A stretch of 64,000 bases of DNA from assembly GCF_043641665.1 (NCBI RefSeq), contig NC_092193.1, positions 18,042,817-18,106,816 of the forward strand. The letters run 5' to 3'. Within the stretch, counting starts at the first letter, position 1, and every line of letters starts with the position of its first letter. Positions 13,392-28,200 of the stretch are shown in pieces. Below the pieces are notes generated by a model. That model did no database searches and had not been told where the DNA came from. It was given only the letters and a program-made list of their open reading frames with translations. The position numbers and the translations under genes were made by a program. The stretch is from Enoplosus armatus (Eukaryota > Chordata > Actinopteri > Centrarchiformes > Enoplosidae).

Positions 13392-16300
13392 ATGTCAGCG
13401 GAGGCCGAGCTCCAGCCGGGTGTCAAAACCAGCCAGCGAAGGGAGTCCAGGAGGATCAAAGGTATGTGAGATTCTGCCAAACTCTCTCCTCTCTGCCACA
13501 GTAATGCATTAGTACAATTCTGTAATACTGTAGTGTAGAAGTGTAGATGCATGTCAAATATTGGGTTCATTCATGTTTAATTTGGGGGATTGAGATAAAA
13601 GTCAAAAAAATGATGTTGAGGAAAAAGCACTCAAAAGACGACCAGAAACACGTAGAAAAGGTTGTCAGGACAAAAGGGGAAACTGGCAGCTTTCTCATGT
13701 TTGGCAGGCAGTGAACATAACCTTAAGTCATGTTTGGATGGAGCTAAATAACGCTGGACTACATGGAGAGAAGCTTCACTCAGTCAAGCCCGCCGAGAGG
13801 CTCCCTGTCTCATCCCAGGGATCCAGATGTAGTAACAGCTATTCCATGTAGCCCCAGGGTTTGGTAGCACCATGATTTAGGTGTCATGGACAGGGTAATT
13901 CACACCCTGTCGCTTTGATGAACAGCATAAGTGATGTAATAGGACGAGGCATTCTCCGAACGTTCACCGGGAGATTGAAATGGGATTGAATTGGCTGAGA
14001 GGAGGAAAGAAGAGGCGATAGAGAGGTAGAAAGAGGGAGATTCACTGGGAGGGGGAAGGAAGTGAGCAAGAAGAGGATGTTTCTCTGCACTCTTCTCTTC
14101 ATCCTTTTTTTCCCCTCCTCATTTCTCCATCCATGAATAAAGCCACTCCAGCTTGTCCAGTAAATCTGGCTTCTGTGGGCTGGCTGTAACGAGGCCGCGG
14201 GGCCAGGTCCTCCGTGGCTGTTTCACTGGCCCTGTCGGCTTGCTCAGATAAATGGCTGGGCTGGAAGAGGGCCCATTGATTTGAGTTAAGTGGAGGGGGG
14301 AGAGCAGATCGAGGGGGCTATTACACACGTGGCCATGCGGCTCATCAGAGGGGGCTATCAGCACAGGCTATCAGCTCCTGACTTTACCATGTTAATCGCA
14401 CGTGCTGCAGGGTCCATTGTCACAATCAGCAAAGATGCTATTTAGATCCATATAAATGGAAATGGGGCAACATAAATGTATGCAGGCTGTCACGCAGCAC
14501 AGCAGGCTGGGGGCCAGGTGAAGGACACTCCTGATGACATATATTTAGACAAAGCACTGTTGCTATGGGTGGGAAACAACAGAGGAAATTGTGTGATTTA
14601 AAGGATAAGGTTGCCGTTATTTTATATTTTTTTATCTTACCAACAATCCCCATGAAAAGACAGAAACCAACCATGTGTAAATCTGTTTCTTAATACTTTC
14701 TGACTTTCCGTCTGTTACACTCAAGCCCATTCATTCTCCTTCAAGATGTAAATCTGTTTTTTTTCTTTCTTTTTTTTTTAAAGGGTCACAAACTGTCGTT
14801 TTTAACAAATGTTACCCAAACAGGAGTAAATAGTGCAGTATTTACAGCAACAGATTAGTGTATGTGTGGTTGACTTAAAAAATCTACAGTGCCAATATTC
14901 ATTGTCTTGAAGGAATGTGCCCCCCAGTGCAACATTGTTGTTTATTTAACAACCTAACACTAGTTAAGAAAACAAATAAGTGTATTTTCAGACAACTGTG
15001 GAGTTACGGGAGGGAATATGGTCCTCTTCTTTTGGCAGAGGCTAGCCACCTCCTCACACCTCCAGTTGGTTGTTAGTTTTGGTCTTTTTGATAATAAGGA
15101 AAACCTAGAATATTTCCAGCCTTATTCTTTAATGCATGTGCTGCTTTTTTGCATATTGCCTCGTAATTCTCTTAAAGATTATTTAGTATTGCAGAGGAAA
15201 ACAGAACATTTAGGGCGACACTGGACACACTACCTTGTGTTTTGTTTTAGTCATTGCACTCGTCCTTCCTTTCAAAACCGTTTGAAGAAATTAAAGCTCA
15301 CTGCAGCAAACTCTTGACTGCCATGGTAAAGCCAAAGCTCCCCTCCATCCATCAACAGAATTGCTTTACATGCGTGACTTTACTCGATCTCCATAGCAAC
15401 TGTTGCTCCCCCACTGTAATCTGTGCACAAAAAAATGATTCATTTCAAAAAGAGAGACAAGAAATGGAGGACAGAGAGCCATTGGGGGGGGGGGTGGGGT
15501 GGGGGGACGCAGCAAACAGACATAGAAAGAGGCAAACAGCAGATTAAATCACCGGTCAGCTCTCATACTGAATGTATGACATTGGAAAGATTGTGAGAAA
15601 CAGTGCAAATACTAATCGTTTCACCCTATTCAAACACCATTTCCCACATTTGACCAAATCATTTTCTGGTACACTTATCCAACTGTTCACGCTGCTTCAC
15701 CACGACTGTGATAATAGCATCGTGGAGCCCCTAGCTAACGAATGATCTCGCCCAGCACACATCGATACCTGCATGTAGCTCTGCAGTGATTCAATGGTCT
15801 ATTCACTGCATTGATGATGTGCACAATACCCCTCATTAACTCCGTAACTGCTTTAACGGTCAATCATTAAACCAAAACCTCCATCTCGTGTTTAATGGCA
15901 GAGATTGGGTGGAGGACTTCTGACGTCAGTGTGGATTGGACGAGGGAACGCGTGCTGCTGTTTGTAAATGTGTATCTGTGTGTTTGCTGAGGCTTATGAA
16001 AGTTATTCTGTGCACATGGGGGAGGCAGATGGCAGGGACAGATTTGCCTTCCTCAGACATCCATTTTCTTTACTGCTGCTTAAAATCATCAGCCCCCCTT
16101 CAAATGTCCTGCGCAGGGACGCACAAAATAATGGTTAACGTAGTAATGGAACGTTGCATGGAGGTGAACGCGTGACTCGCCATGCACTCTCATTATAGCT
16201 CAATGGATGCCGTGTGTGGCCTACTAGCAGACATTGACAGAAAGAGGCAGACAGACACAGATACACTCAGAAAGGTTCAAAGGTTAAGCTGCCTCGATGC

Positions 16301-16882
16301 CCAGATCCCCAACAAAAAGTTTCTTGTTGCCAAGTCCTTGTATCTGGAGGGGCACTTCTGACTCTCCATCTGTTGCCATCTGTCCCTTCGCTGTCCCCAT
16401 TCTAGTGTGGCAAGGAGGAGGATGCAACACTGTGATCAGAGACAAGCCCTGAAACAGTATGGAGCAGGGCGAACAGTAATTGTTCTCTCCATGGTCCTGG
16501 TGCAGGGCCTGTGTGTCAGGTGGCTGTTTAATCCAAGCGCTATATTTGAAGATTTGCCGATTTTATGGCATTGAAATGTGCATTAGATCTTTGGAAAATT
16601 AGGGCAACAGGAAATATTGGAGGGAGAGAGCTGAGGGAGAGGATCCCAGGCTGGATTCTAACCCAGGACGTACGCATCTCAAACCACCAGGACTCCCAAA
16701 TGGCAGGCATGTTGTCCCGTGTGTAGGATACACTTAGATGCAGACTAACAGTAGACTATGCTTTAGGCAGCCCTCTGTCAGACAAATTATGAGCATCAGG
16801 CTTATGGGCCAGAAATATTGTGAGGACCATTCAACCTTGGGTAATTGTAAATCCAGAAAGCCAGAGGAATATGTGTCACCTC

Positions 16883-16936
<54 letters not shown>

Positions 16937-19248
16937 TCTACCACTCTCGTCTCCCTTCTTACAGTGTGTAACAACATGAAACAGCATGCCCCGCAGCTCT
17001 TTAGTTTTCAAATACAGCGCACTCGCTCGTCTTGATCTGAACCCAGAGCACGTAGCGTACAAGTTATGCCACTGTGTCAAGACTCTCATTCAGTATGCAA
17101 GGCCTACTTTTTTTTTTTTTTTTTTCTTTTTTTGAGGATCTGTGCATAAACCTCTAAATCTCTCCTGAAGTGTTATTAGGGGAAATGGCATGCTGTATGT
17201 AAAGAAACAAATGGCACAGAACATCTGGTTAAAGCTCATCTGAGAGAGCCGCACTGAATTGGACCGATCGTGTTTAAAATGCAACTGGAGCAGCATGCAT
17301 TTTACATTACATTACAGAGTGTATGAGTCAGTAAAATCAGGATGGAATACATAATAATGTATGAATAGACTACCGTCACTGTGTGAGGGATGGTTTTAAT
17401 CAGGTGCATCAATAATTATCGTAGGAGTCCACTGCCCAGCAGGGTTTAACCGACAGCACATGTATAACAATGTCTGCAGTTTGTCTTTTTAGTGAGATTG
17501 CCATCAAAGTGGGAATGTTCATTTCTCTCCGTGGCTGCTGTGTGCGTTCCAGGCTGCGTCTGGTTAATGTTCAGAGGTACACGGTGGCTGTATATAAAAC
17601 TCATTATCCTCTGGCAGGGAAACAAGTCTGAATTAGACCCAGATTTGACATTCACTTGCTTAGAGACTTTAATGACTTTAGCATCGTCAAGCACCCCTCC
17701 CCCCCCCCCCCCCCCCCCTTTAGAGAATTGTGCCCTCATGAATTAGTGAGAGGGTGTGCATAGCCAAGACAAGCGCTTGCATTTGAACTAAGACGTTTTT
17801 TTTCTTTCTCTGTTTCCACAAGCCATTTCATTTGCTCCGTTTTCTAAATTTTTCATTTTTCTTTTGGATTTTTCCTTGGAAATTGCTGGGAGAGAAGAAG
17901 GAATTCCATCTGTGTTCGGGTAGATGTGGCATGGATGGCAGTGCCGTGTGTTTCTGGGTGGAATAAGGTCATATTGGTGTAATATGGTTATTTGAGTGCA
18001 GCCTGGCAGTCTTTGTTAGGGAAGTTAAACCGTGGTCTCTTCTCGCACACAGCTTAGCCAGCCACTTAAATGTGCGGCTAACTGATGTACTGTGCGGGCT
18101 CGTGACCTAGAATTGTGCGAGCAAGGCGCCTGGAAACTGTTAAATTCTCAAAGGTGCCGGTGACCTTGATTTCGAAATCCTGCTATCTCTCTGTGTAAAT
18201 GCGGTGGGAGTCAGTGTTTTGTGGCTGACAAACCCTGCACAGGTTATGAGGGGACGGTTTATATGTCGTAGACACACGAGATAGAGCTCGAGGCTCGCAC
18301 CCTCATAATCAAAACAGTGCGACGGCAGAGAGCGCAGAGACAAAATGAGAAAGGTGTCAGTGTCAAGGTGGTGTCAGGGCGGCTGCAGAGATTGACAGAC
18401 AGAATAATCAGCGACAGGGATGGGATGAAGAAGGGAGGGGATGACACTATAAAGCCCGAGGCCATCCAGACACACATTTGCAAATGTCTCACACCACCAT
18501 CCCACCACCCAACATCCATCACTCAGGGAGGGCCTGGTGGATTGTGGCTGAGCGCTGGACCGAGATGATTCCCCTCAATAGCAGCCATTCAAGCTGGTTC
18601 GTTACTGCCAATAGCACCCATGGGAACTGTGGGCGTGGGTGAGGCGTAGGAGTAAGCACCCCCCCCCCACTCAGCCACCCCGTAACCTTCCACCCGAGCT
18701 TTCTGTATTGATGCCCCACAGTGCCCTGCAATATGTGACGGTGAAGTGTTCTCAATGTTCCTGTTGTTTTCCCATTTAGTCCGCGGGCTTTATCCAACTT
18801 CATTTTCAATTTCAAGTTCAATTTTCTTTCAATCTTTGCTCGCTGCTGCTAATTTGCTATTCATTCAGCATTTCCTATTCCATAAATATTTATACCAGGC
18901 AGAGCGGCCAACTCACACGCTCACTCACGCACACACGCACATGCACACACACAGTAGCCTCTATACCTCAAGCAGGGCATGATGCTAAAGTTGTAGGGTT
19001 CAACTGAGCTCACATCCTTGTTTCCTGTAATCACCCACTTTCATTTTCTCCTCCTTATTTCTTGTCCTCTCTCTTTTTTTTCCTCTTCCTCTCCCACCCC
19101 AGGTCAGGACCGCACTGAGGCGGGGCTTATTAAGCGTTTCCGTGGAGATGGCGTGCGCTACAAGGCCAAGCTGATCGGGATTGATGAGGTGACGGCGGCG
19201 CGTGGGGACAAGCTGTGCCAGGACTCCATGATGAAGCTGAAGGTGCAG

Positions 19249-19299
<51 letters not shown>

Positions 19300-22200
19300 T
19301 GTGGGGACATCATTGAGCCTCTTCACTCATCTCAGTCAGATTTGGAGAACTCATGCTCGGGCATGTCTGTATTGTCTGTTGAATGAGTCATGGGAGCTGT
19401 CTTGTGCTGTATGTGACTCACTGAAGCTCTGTAAAGAACTGACCAGACGGAGCAAATAAAAGTCCCGCCGTGTTATTCCGTAGCTCTTTGTCATGTAGAA
19501 AAAGCTACTGTACGGTTGATGTTATATTTTTTGCAAAATGGCAGCAGCTTTGTACTTTATTTTCCCTCTAATAGGCTGCTATATTTTTAGCGTTGCTCAA
19601 AGCTCTCTGCATTTATTCATACAGCTTTTTCTGACCTTGGAGGCAAACTGGCTTCCCTTTTCTGAGCAGCTTAAAGCAGTATGTCACTTAAGTAGGAAAT
19701 TTTCACTTTTTAGCGTGTGACTGCGAATACTAAACCTCCAATTTGTCTGCCTCTCGTATGTCGTCTCATGTCAGTCACAGCCTTCTATTTTTACAACAAA
19801 GTCCATGTACTTGTAGCACATATGCAAACTGTGATAATGTGACCCAGATAATATTTTAGCCAGCGTTCTTTACAGAATGTAAGTGAATTAGGTCAAATTC
19901 AGCCCTGCAGTATGTGACAAAGTCGGAAACAAGTCTGTATACTAGTGAATGTGGATGAAAGGGTCGAGTATTCTTGAACGTATTTTGAAGTATGTGTACT
20001 AAAATGTTCTGTAAATTCACTGCTCACTCAGCCCCGCTCCCCTTACTGTTGCTAAGCCTGTCAAGCTTTCCGTTCTCGCACATGTGCAGTTTACAATGAT
20101 AACAGGGGTAGTTTTACTGCTTGAAAGTCTCAGTAATTTTCAAAACAATGGGTCCTTGATTTTAGACAGGGGTAGACAAAAGCAGGCTTCTCCTTTCTAG
20201 CTGCGACCGTCAATTTTGACGGCTGAAATGATGGCTGATTGCAGTGTAGAGCTAGCTACTCCTGATATTATAAATATGATAAGGGAAAATGGAAGATCAG
20301 ACTGTTATTTCATTCCAATTTATGCTTGATTGTTCGTATTTTCTGGCTGGGGTTGCTGGAGTGTACAACTCCCCAATCCAATACAGAGCCGCCAACTTTA
20401 GCCTACGGTGCTGTAGTAGCATCCAGGACCAGTGGGTAAATAAACAGCGGATGTACTAGTCGTGAACGGGACTTTTCCCACAAAATAATGTCGTTTGAAA
20501 TGGCCCTGGCCTTGGAAGTTAGCCTTTGGCAGACATGCTAAAGTCCTTACAATTTTGCTGTTGTATTATTAGGGTAAAAAAAAAAGGAAAAATATCATCC
20601 AAACTTTTTAAATGCCAAGTATCGCTATTCGCAGAGCCCCATGCACACCACGTCAACATGTGGGCAAATGCCTGGTAACGGTTGCTAAGTTGTGATTGGA
20701 CAACTAAGAGGAGGGGTTTAGCTAACGGTCAATTGTCAGTATAAATGACATATTACTCAGAAATAGCATGCTTCTGCTTTTCAAAAGTTTATTCTGTATC
20801 CTCTTAAATGCCAGCTGTGTTTACTGGCTCCAAAGTAAAAGGCAGGAAATACTTATCACTCTCTTTGTTGGGGGAAAAAAGGCAGCGCATAAGCATCTTT
20901 GCAGTAGGTGGCTACGGGATAAATCCTTCTCCAAAAGAGGACGTATATGCATGGCTTTTTAAGTATCTTCTCACAGACTTTGCTGGAGCTTAAATGTGTG
21001 GGAAGCCCCTCGAGAAGAGCAGTATAGCCAGAAGGCAAAGTCTCTCATCACCCATATCCATTCCAAGTGATATGTCCAATAAAATAACTTTTTCCCTGCC
21101 TCGATCAGACATTTCAGAAGTGCCCTCCGTATGACTCCGGTAGTCACCAGCCACCAGCCAGTTACACTCAATGGAGCAGTCGATACAGACCTGCTATTAT
21201 CTGGACAGGGGATAGAGGAGGGGACGGGGTCTCTATTGAGCTGCCTCTCGCTGCCTTGTGGACTAATCCACCAAATGGAGAAGCCGATGGCTGACTGACA
21301 CCATTGACATCCATTGACTGTCCCACCCTCCAGCCTTTTTCTCACTTACACCATCTCTTCCTTATCCCTGCTGCTCTCTTTACCCTCTTTATTCTCCTTT
21401 TATCCCTTCAGCGCTTTTCTCACATGAACGTACATTTATGTATGCGAAGATGGATGGCTATTTTTGTCGTTAAAATCTCCCTGCAGAAGCAGACCTTGAT
21501 GGTGATTAATGCAACCCGTAACGGCTTGGGTTCTAAATATTAGCACAGCTTTAAAAGTAGAAAATATGAGGCGGAGGGTAGCTGATGTACAGAAGAGGTG
21601 GACCATTTGTCAACGTTACTGGGCCTGCAGTTTTGTCAGATGTACAGCAGGCAGGACTTTCTTCTCCTCTTTTCCCTTCTTCTCTCGCAGGCTTTGTTCT
21701 ATGAAAGACATGTCAAGCACACAGGTGGTGTAACGGTAGAAATGCTAATTGTTTTCTTTATTAGACTTGAGAATATGAGAGAAAAAAAGGAGCTGCTGAG
21801 ATCCATGGGAAAAAACGTACTTCAAAGGCTGGATTGGTTGTTCAGTCAGCACTATGTGAAGTTGTCGGAGCGAGCTGGTTCGGTCAGCAGCACGATTCAT
21901 TCTGTCAGCACATCTCACCTTATTGTTGTTAGCTAGAACTTGTGTTATGACACGTTGAAGTGCAGTAGACCTACTTTAAGAAAAGGGGGAGAGAGAAAAA
22001 AAGGTGCTTGGGGAAAAAAGGCCGCAATAATAATAAGACTCACTGCACAAGGCGACGTGTGAATTCCTCTGAGAGTGAAGCTTCAAGAAAAGGCACATGA
22101 AAGAACATTCTGTCCTATCACACCTTATGTAACTCCTGTCACCCTACCTCCCAACCCCCCCCCCATCTCCCGCTGTCACACTCACCTGAGTTAGAAGAGA

Positions 22201-25200
22201 AGAAGGTTCACCGTCTTCTATGCTGAGCTCATATCCTTTCATCTCCTCACGTTGTTTCCTTTAATCTCCTGCAGGGAATGGCTTCCTCGGCACGTTCCAA
22301 AGGGGAGCACAAGCAGAGAGTCTTCTTGACGATCTCTTTCGGCGGGATCAAGATTTACTGCGAAAGATCAGGGGTGAGTAGCATGTCAGCGAGTGGGCCC
22401 CGTGGCAGTGCTGCACCGCGAGGCCTTCGCCAGCTGCTGCACTGTGAACCTACAGTATAGGACATCCAGAGGGCAGACGCTTGCACGGTTCAGTACACAA
22501 CGGCTGCCAGGGCCGCCATCTTGTAAGCCTGGCTGGCACGGTTGACATATCAGTACAACTGCAGTACCTGCACAGGGGGAACATGATTCACAAGGTCATG
22601 CTGAAATAAAATGAGTCATTTTCATCACTCCAATCCAAATTCTACTCCAAATATCAATAACATGCTTTTCACAGGACAGTTTGCCCTTTAGCTCATTAAA
22701 ATTGAACTTGACAGCATTAAATTACAGGTCTCGCCTTTGATATTTGACTATGGTTAAACTTGTTTAACACATACGCTAGTAAGATTAGGGGTATGCTACA
22801 GGACCCACTTAAGATCACTCAGGCCTTGTCTTCCCCACTAATGATAGCGCAGTGAGCAATGTTATGGTGATGTTATGAGACGGGCTGCTTCCGCCCTCCT
22901 TCCTGGCTTTCATCCCCCTGGCGGACTCAGAGGCCTGCTGTTCCATTACAGGATGATCGAGGGGCTCGGCTCTCCCCCGTCCTGGGGCGCAGTGTTGGCT
23001 AGATAGGCCCACTCTGCTCATCAGCGGTAACCGATAATTAGCACTCAGTTCCACCCCTTAATGATCATTGCCGCTAATGCTAATTACACCACGGCTCCAC
23101 CTCAGCTGTCGTTAGCGCTAAACTGATAATTATGCAACGGCGTTTGTCCCGTGGCTGCCGACCCTCACCCCACCACCAACCGTCTACTGCCCCCCCCACA
23201 AAAACCCCCCACCCATCTTTGATAATGTCTCTTTTTAATATGACTGGTGGTGATGGTGGCGTGTCTTTTGCCTGTAATGAAAAAGAACATTAAGCCTCCT
23301 GCCGCCACCAACCAGCTCACCAGCTTTTGACAAGCTCATTTGTTGTTTTGGAAATCATGCCCCCTAATGCTCTTCATTTTATTTACTGATTACTGGCAGT
23401 AAATAACACTCCACACTTAATATCCCTCTTGAGTTATTATGGTGGAAATGGGGATCACTCCAGCGCAGGCAGCGTCAGCAGGCATTTAGATGGAAATACT
23501 TTATGTAAAGCTGACATGATTCTCCGCTGAATCGAGTCGACTAGTCATATTAGTTTTGTATTTTACATTAATCTGAGGCGTTACTAGCGACGCTCTCCGC
23601 TGAATATCAGCTAATATTCCAATGAAAGCTCCTCCCCAGTGCCTAAGCTTATCTCTGCTAATAGTGGACCAGCAGGTGGGTGTGCCTGAGTGACAGCTGG
23701 ATTACTCTCAGTGTGTACAGTATATAGGGGTGTGTGTTTTGTGAGCTTTCTGGGGGGGGGGTCTATTTCTTGCCAAGTGTTTCAGAGCTGCCCGTTAGTC
23801 ATAAATGTGGAAAATACATCATACAGTAGATTTTGAAAATGGAATTGTCTCCTGAATTTGGTGTTTCTCAATCACCAAATCCTGCTGATATCAAAGCTGG
23901 GCATAAATAAAGAGATGTCTGATGCAACAGCACAAAACAAACATCAGAGGGTTACAGATTCTGTAGTATAAAATTTCTATAGTTCTGTGTGGTAGAGATT
24001 TGAACAGCCTTGAATCTCTCCTGCCTCTGTCAGAGACTTTTAGGCTCACTCTGTGTTGGTTGGCTGCGTTTGGCTCAACAATATGCAAAGATGTTTAAAG
24101 TAGCTTTGACCTACTTTTCGTGCCAACACACTGTACAGTGCTTGTACTATAACGGTGCTTTAAAAAGGCAGAATTTCAAATGAAACAAGATATGTTTTTG
24201 CATCTTTAAGGAGCGTTTGGCATACTGTAGATTGTGTGATTGCCCTTTTTCACATGGCTCACATGGGCTTTCCTGTAACACTTTACATCTCTGCCATGTA
24301 GGTGCTCCTGCATCACCACTCAGTCCACGAGATCAGCTACATCGCCAAGGACACAAGGGACCACAGGGCCTTTGGCTATGTCTGCGGGAAGGAGGGCCAC
24401 CACAGGTTTGTGGCCATCAAGACTGCACAGTCGGTAAGTGCTTTCCCACTCTGCTAGAGTTGTTTTAGGCAAGTCCAGGTCAAGTCTCAAGTCCTTCACT
24501 GCAGTTCCAAACCAAGTCACAAGACAAGTCCAGATGCAAGTCTTAAAATGGCACAAGATTTGAACAGTTTCATTTTAAAGCTGTGTTACAGGAATAGTGT
24601 TTTTACACTGGTGAGACCATGCAGTAATTAACTATTAAAGCTGTGTGGCTATATAACGCCATCCTGGCACTGTCAAAAACACTAATATTTCATTTTTGTC
24701 AAGTTGGACACAAGCTGATGTGCAGTCACAAATCTTCAACTACAGCTCACAAGCTCCAGTGGAGAATTGTGGAACACACAAACTGGTTTAACTGTCCAGG
24801 AAGAATAGAAAAAAATAAAAAAGATGCTGTGATGTCAACTGTAGGTTAGTTCAGTAACTTGTAAAATGAATTGTGAGTTGACTGATTCTTTCTAAATGAC
24901 TGTGATGCAGGAAACTGTGCCAGTGCGCTCAGTTTTAGCCATTCTAATCTAAGAAACAAACCAATGCCAACAGCTACTCATCACCTCTAATGTCAGGTGT
25001 ACTTACAACAAGACACCACTTGACCAGATAGATACTAAGTAAACAAGCAGACACTGACCTCGTCTTCATTTCTGTTTGAGTGTTTTTGATTGAGCATGAA
25101 TTATTATCATCACTGCGCTCTCTCTGCTGTGTTGAGCTTGTGACGAGGTCAGAGCCAGATGCCACGTTCTACATTCACATAATGTATTCTGTGTGAGTTG

Positions 25201-28200
25201 GCTGACTAAAATAACATATGAATATATTAATAAATACATAAATAAAATAAAAATACAAAAAGGAAATACATACAATACATAAAGGTCACCTCTGAATTCT
25301 GTTGCAGGGTTAACTTTTTGTTTTCTGATGTTTTTCCTGATGATTTTAAGATCATTTTCAAAAAATGTAAATAATCTTTCAGCACAGCTTTCGGCCATGT
25401 TTCCCTCTTGTTGCCTGCTTGCCGCCTGCTTGCCTACTTGTTCATCTTCCACTGCTCTTCATTGACCTGGATGTCATTACTATACACCTCCTCTTGTTTC
25501 CCCGCATCTCTTTTCTTTCCTTCACTCCCCTTTCGATTCCATTCCCTAATTTTCCACATCCTCTTCTTCCTCTTCCTTCTCTCATCCAGGCGGAGCCTCT
25601 CATCATTGACCTGCGCGACCTCTTCACGCTCATCTACGACATTAAGCAGCGGGAGGAGATGGAGAAGAAGGCCCAGAAGGACAAACAGTGTGAGCAGGCA
25701 GTCTACCAGGTAGGACACTCAGAGCACACTTCTGCTTTTTTTCTCAGTTTCATTTCCCATTTGGAGGCGCGATCACACGTTATTACTCAGCCAGCAATTC
25801 ATTCACACAACACTTTCAAGCTCTGAAGTACATCGCAGACTGTGTTTGTTTGCACCGTTGATTTCTATGTTGAATATCTAAATATAATGGAACAGGTTTA
25901 AATAGGCTTTTTATTTTCTGGACTTTCTGAACTGGTTTGTGTGACAGGAAATGTATGTGTTGGTGTGCCTGTGATATACCAAATCACTGTTTCATTAAAA
26001 ACGCAACACACTGTCAGTCTGTGATTATGCTTGATTGCAGGAAAAGACAGAGTTGTTTTCCGTCCTTCCTTCGTTTATTTTCTAATGAGACTGTAAAATT
26101 GGCTGCGCTGTCTTACTGATGAAAAAACAAAATGTGTCATCTGCCTTCTGTCCCACCACTGCACAGACCATCCTGGAGGATGAAGTGGACGATCCCGTTT
26201 ACCAGGTAGGTCTGTAGGCACACAGAGCAGGAACCAAAACATCGCTGAACTTGATGCTTTCCTAGCTTCACTGGTGCTGTTTTCACTCTTAAAGCTTGGA
26301 ATTAAAAGAAAAACAATTAATCCTTAATTTAAATATCTCCTCCAGTCACTGATCTGCTTGAATTAATGATTCATGATATTTCACCATTCCAGTAATACAC
26401 AGTAGACCATCCTAGTGGACAGTTTTGTTCAACCATTCAACTCCCATTTGCCAGTGCAGTGTTGTAAAACCATATTTTTTAAGTTGATCTGTGTCAATGT
26501 TCTGATTTCTTCCAAAGACATGCCCCCCCTGACAAGTTGTTACCCCCACCCCCTTTTCTTTTTGTCCTGTGCATTTATTTGGCTGAACATGTTTTTTTTT
26601 TCTCTGTGTTTGCTCACACTGAATACAGACAACACTAACTCTTACTCTGAATGCTATGTTCAGTGGTACGTCCAACCACCTCCCAGATCACCTCTGTTCT
26701 TTGCTCTTGAAGTGTGTTTTGCATAAAATCATTCCATTTGCAGATTTCGATTATGTTGATGTTGGTTGACAAAACTCCAGACTGTGGCCAGAATCTCAAA
26801 GGAATACTTTGACATTTTGGGAAATACCCGTATTTGCTTTCTTGCTGAGAAGATCAATCCCAATCTCATGTCTGTACAGTAAATATGTAGCTGGAGCCAG
26901 CAGCCAATTAGCCTAGCTTAGCATAAAGACTGGAAACAGTGGGAAACGGCTAGCTTGGTTCTTTCCAAAGGTAAGAAAATCCACCAACCAGCACCTCTAA
27001 AGCTCACCAATTAATACATTATGTCTTGTTTGTTTAATACGAGCTGCAGTGTTAGTTTTGACAAATGTTCACTAGTTTTAGTCAACAATGCTAAGCAAGT
27101 CTTGCTCACTTAGCATTGTTGCAGCTACTGTACCTGTGTTCTGCAGAGCAGCTGATCATTCAGAAGTTGCTAAAACGTCAGATAACATATTGATATTTCT
27201 TCAGCGAGCATCTAAAGAAAGATAGATGAATTAGATTTAGATGGTTGACCGTCAAATGTAATCTTGAAACTTAATCATTCCTTCCAAGAGCAACACGAAA
27301 GATAGCCAAATGTTGTTATAATTGGACAGAGCCAGGCTAGCTGTTTCCCTGTTTCCTTCTTAATGCTAAGCTAAGCTAAACAGCTAGCTAGTTCTAGCTA
27401 CATATTTGTGGTATCAGTCTTCTCGTCTTACTGTCGGCAAGAAAGTGAATAAACATATTTCCCAAAATGTCAAACTATTCTTGTAATCCACAACATTTAT
27501 TACCGTCAACCGTAAGAGGAGATACTGATCGATTTGAGGACTTATGAGTCTTCACTCATGGATCTCAAGTGAATATTCTGACCTCTGGGTCTATTTTCTC
27601 TCAAAGAGGTGGAGCATCACATTGCTGATGTTGAAGCGAGACGTCTAGCTAAGACCTCCACATTGCCTTGAACTACTGCCTGACCTATTATACTTGTGCT
27701 CTTTCCTCTTCCCACCTCACTCTTTTTTCTTTCTCTCTTCATCTCCCCATTCCTTTTTCCCATGCCCCATTTTTTTACACCCTTTCACCCTTTATATTCT
27801 TGATCTCATTTCACTCCCCATTCGACGCCATCCTCACTCCCCTGTGCTTTCATTTATTCTCGTCATGTATCACTCCCTCGTTGTATCTCTCTATTTTATA
27901 TGCCAACCTTTCTCTCTGTCTTCCCATCTCATTATTCTCTGCACCTCTATGCCTTGCCCACTACTTCTGTTCTATAGTACATAGTGTTTGAGGCTGGACA
28001 CGAACCCCTCCGTGGCCCCCAGTCAGAGGAGAGCGTTTATCAGGTACAAAGACAAGCACTGCCCCCTTTTGTTCTCCCTCTTCATACTCTGTGATAGATG
28101 ATAATAGTAACAGTACTAACAACATGACTTTATAGCACCTTTCTTTCTAAGAGGTTACAAAGTGCAGATTGTGTTCTGGGGATTCAGAATTAGATCAAAG

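Larger units (their letters stand above)
13462..19102 (+). other. dab1: dab1 intron 1 (coding), 5.6 kb
   Basis: Donor gtatgt at 13462 and acceptor cccaccccag before 19103. It contains a G-rich tract near 15484-15505, a probable SINE remnant (16600-16710), an AC tract (16886-16934), a T tract (17107-17127) and a C tract (17698-17718). I see no coding exon within it: the join from 13461 to 19103 is phase-consistent and matches the conserved KKGQDRSEA-type junction. Confidence 0.8.

Noticed and set aside
16734..17089. Cys-Val and His-Thr repeat proteins
   Set aside because: Translation of the CA/GT microsatellite, not a gene.
27668..27991. Hydrophobic 107- and 96-codon plus frames considered as membrane proteins
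   Set aside because: Pyrimidine-rich intron sequence leading into the acceptor of dab1 exon 7 at 27978; the hydrophobicity reflects C/T content.
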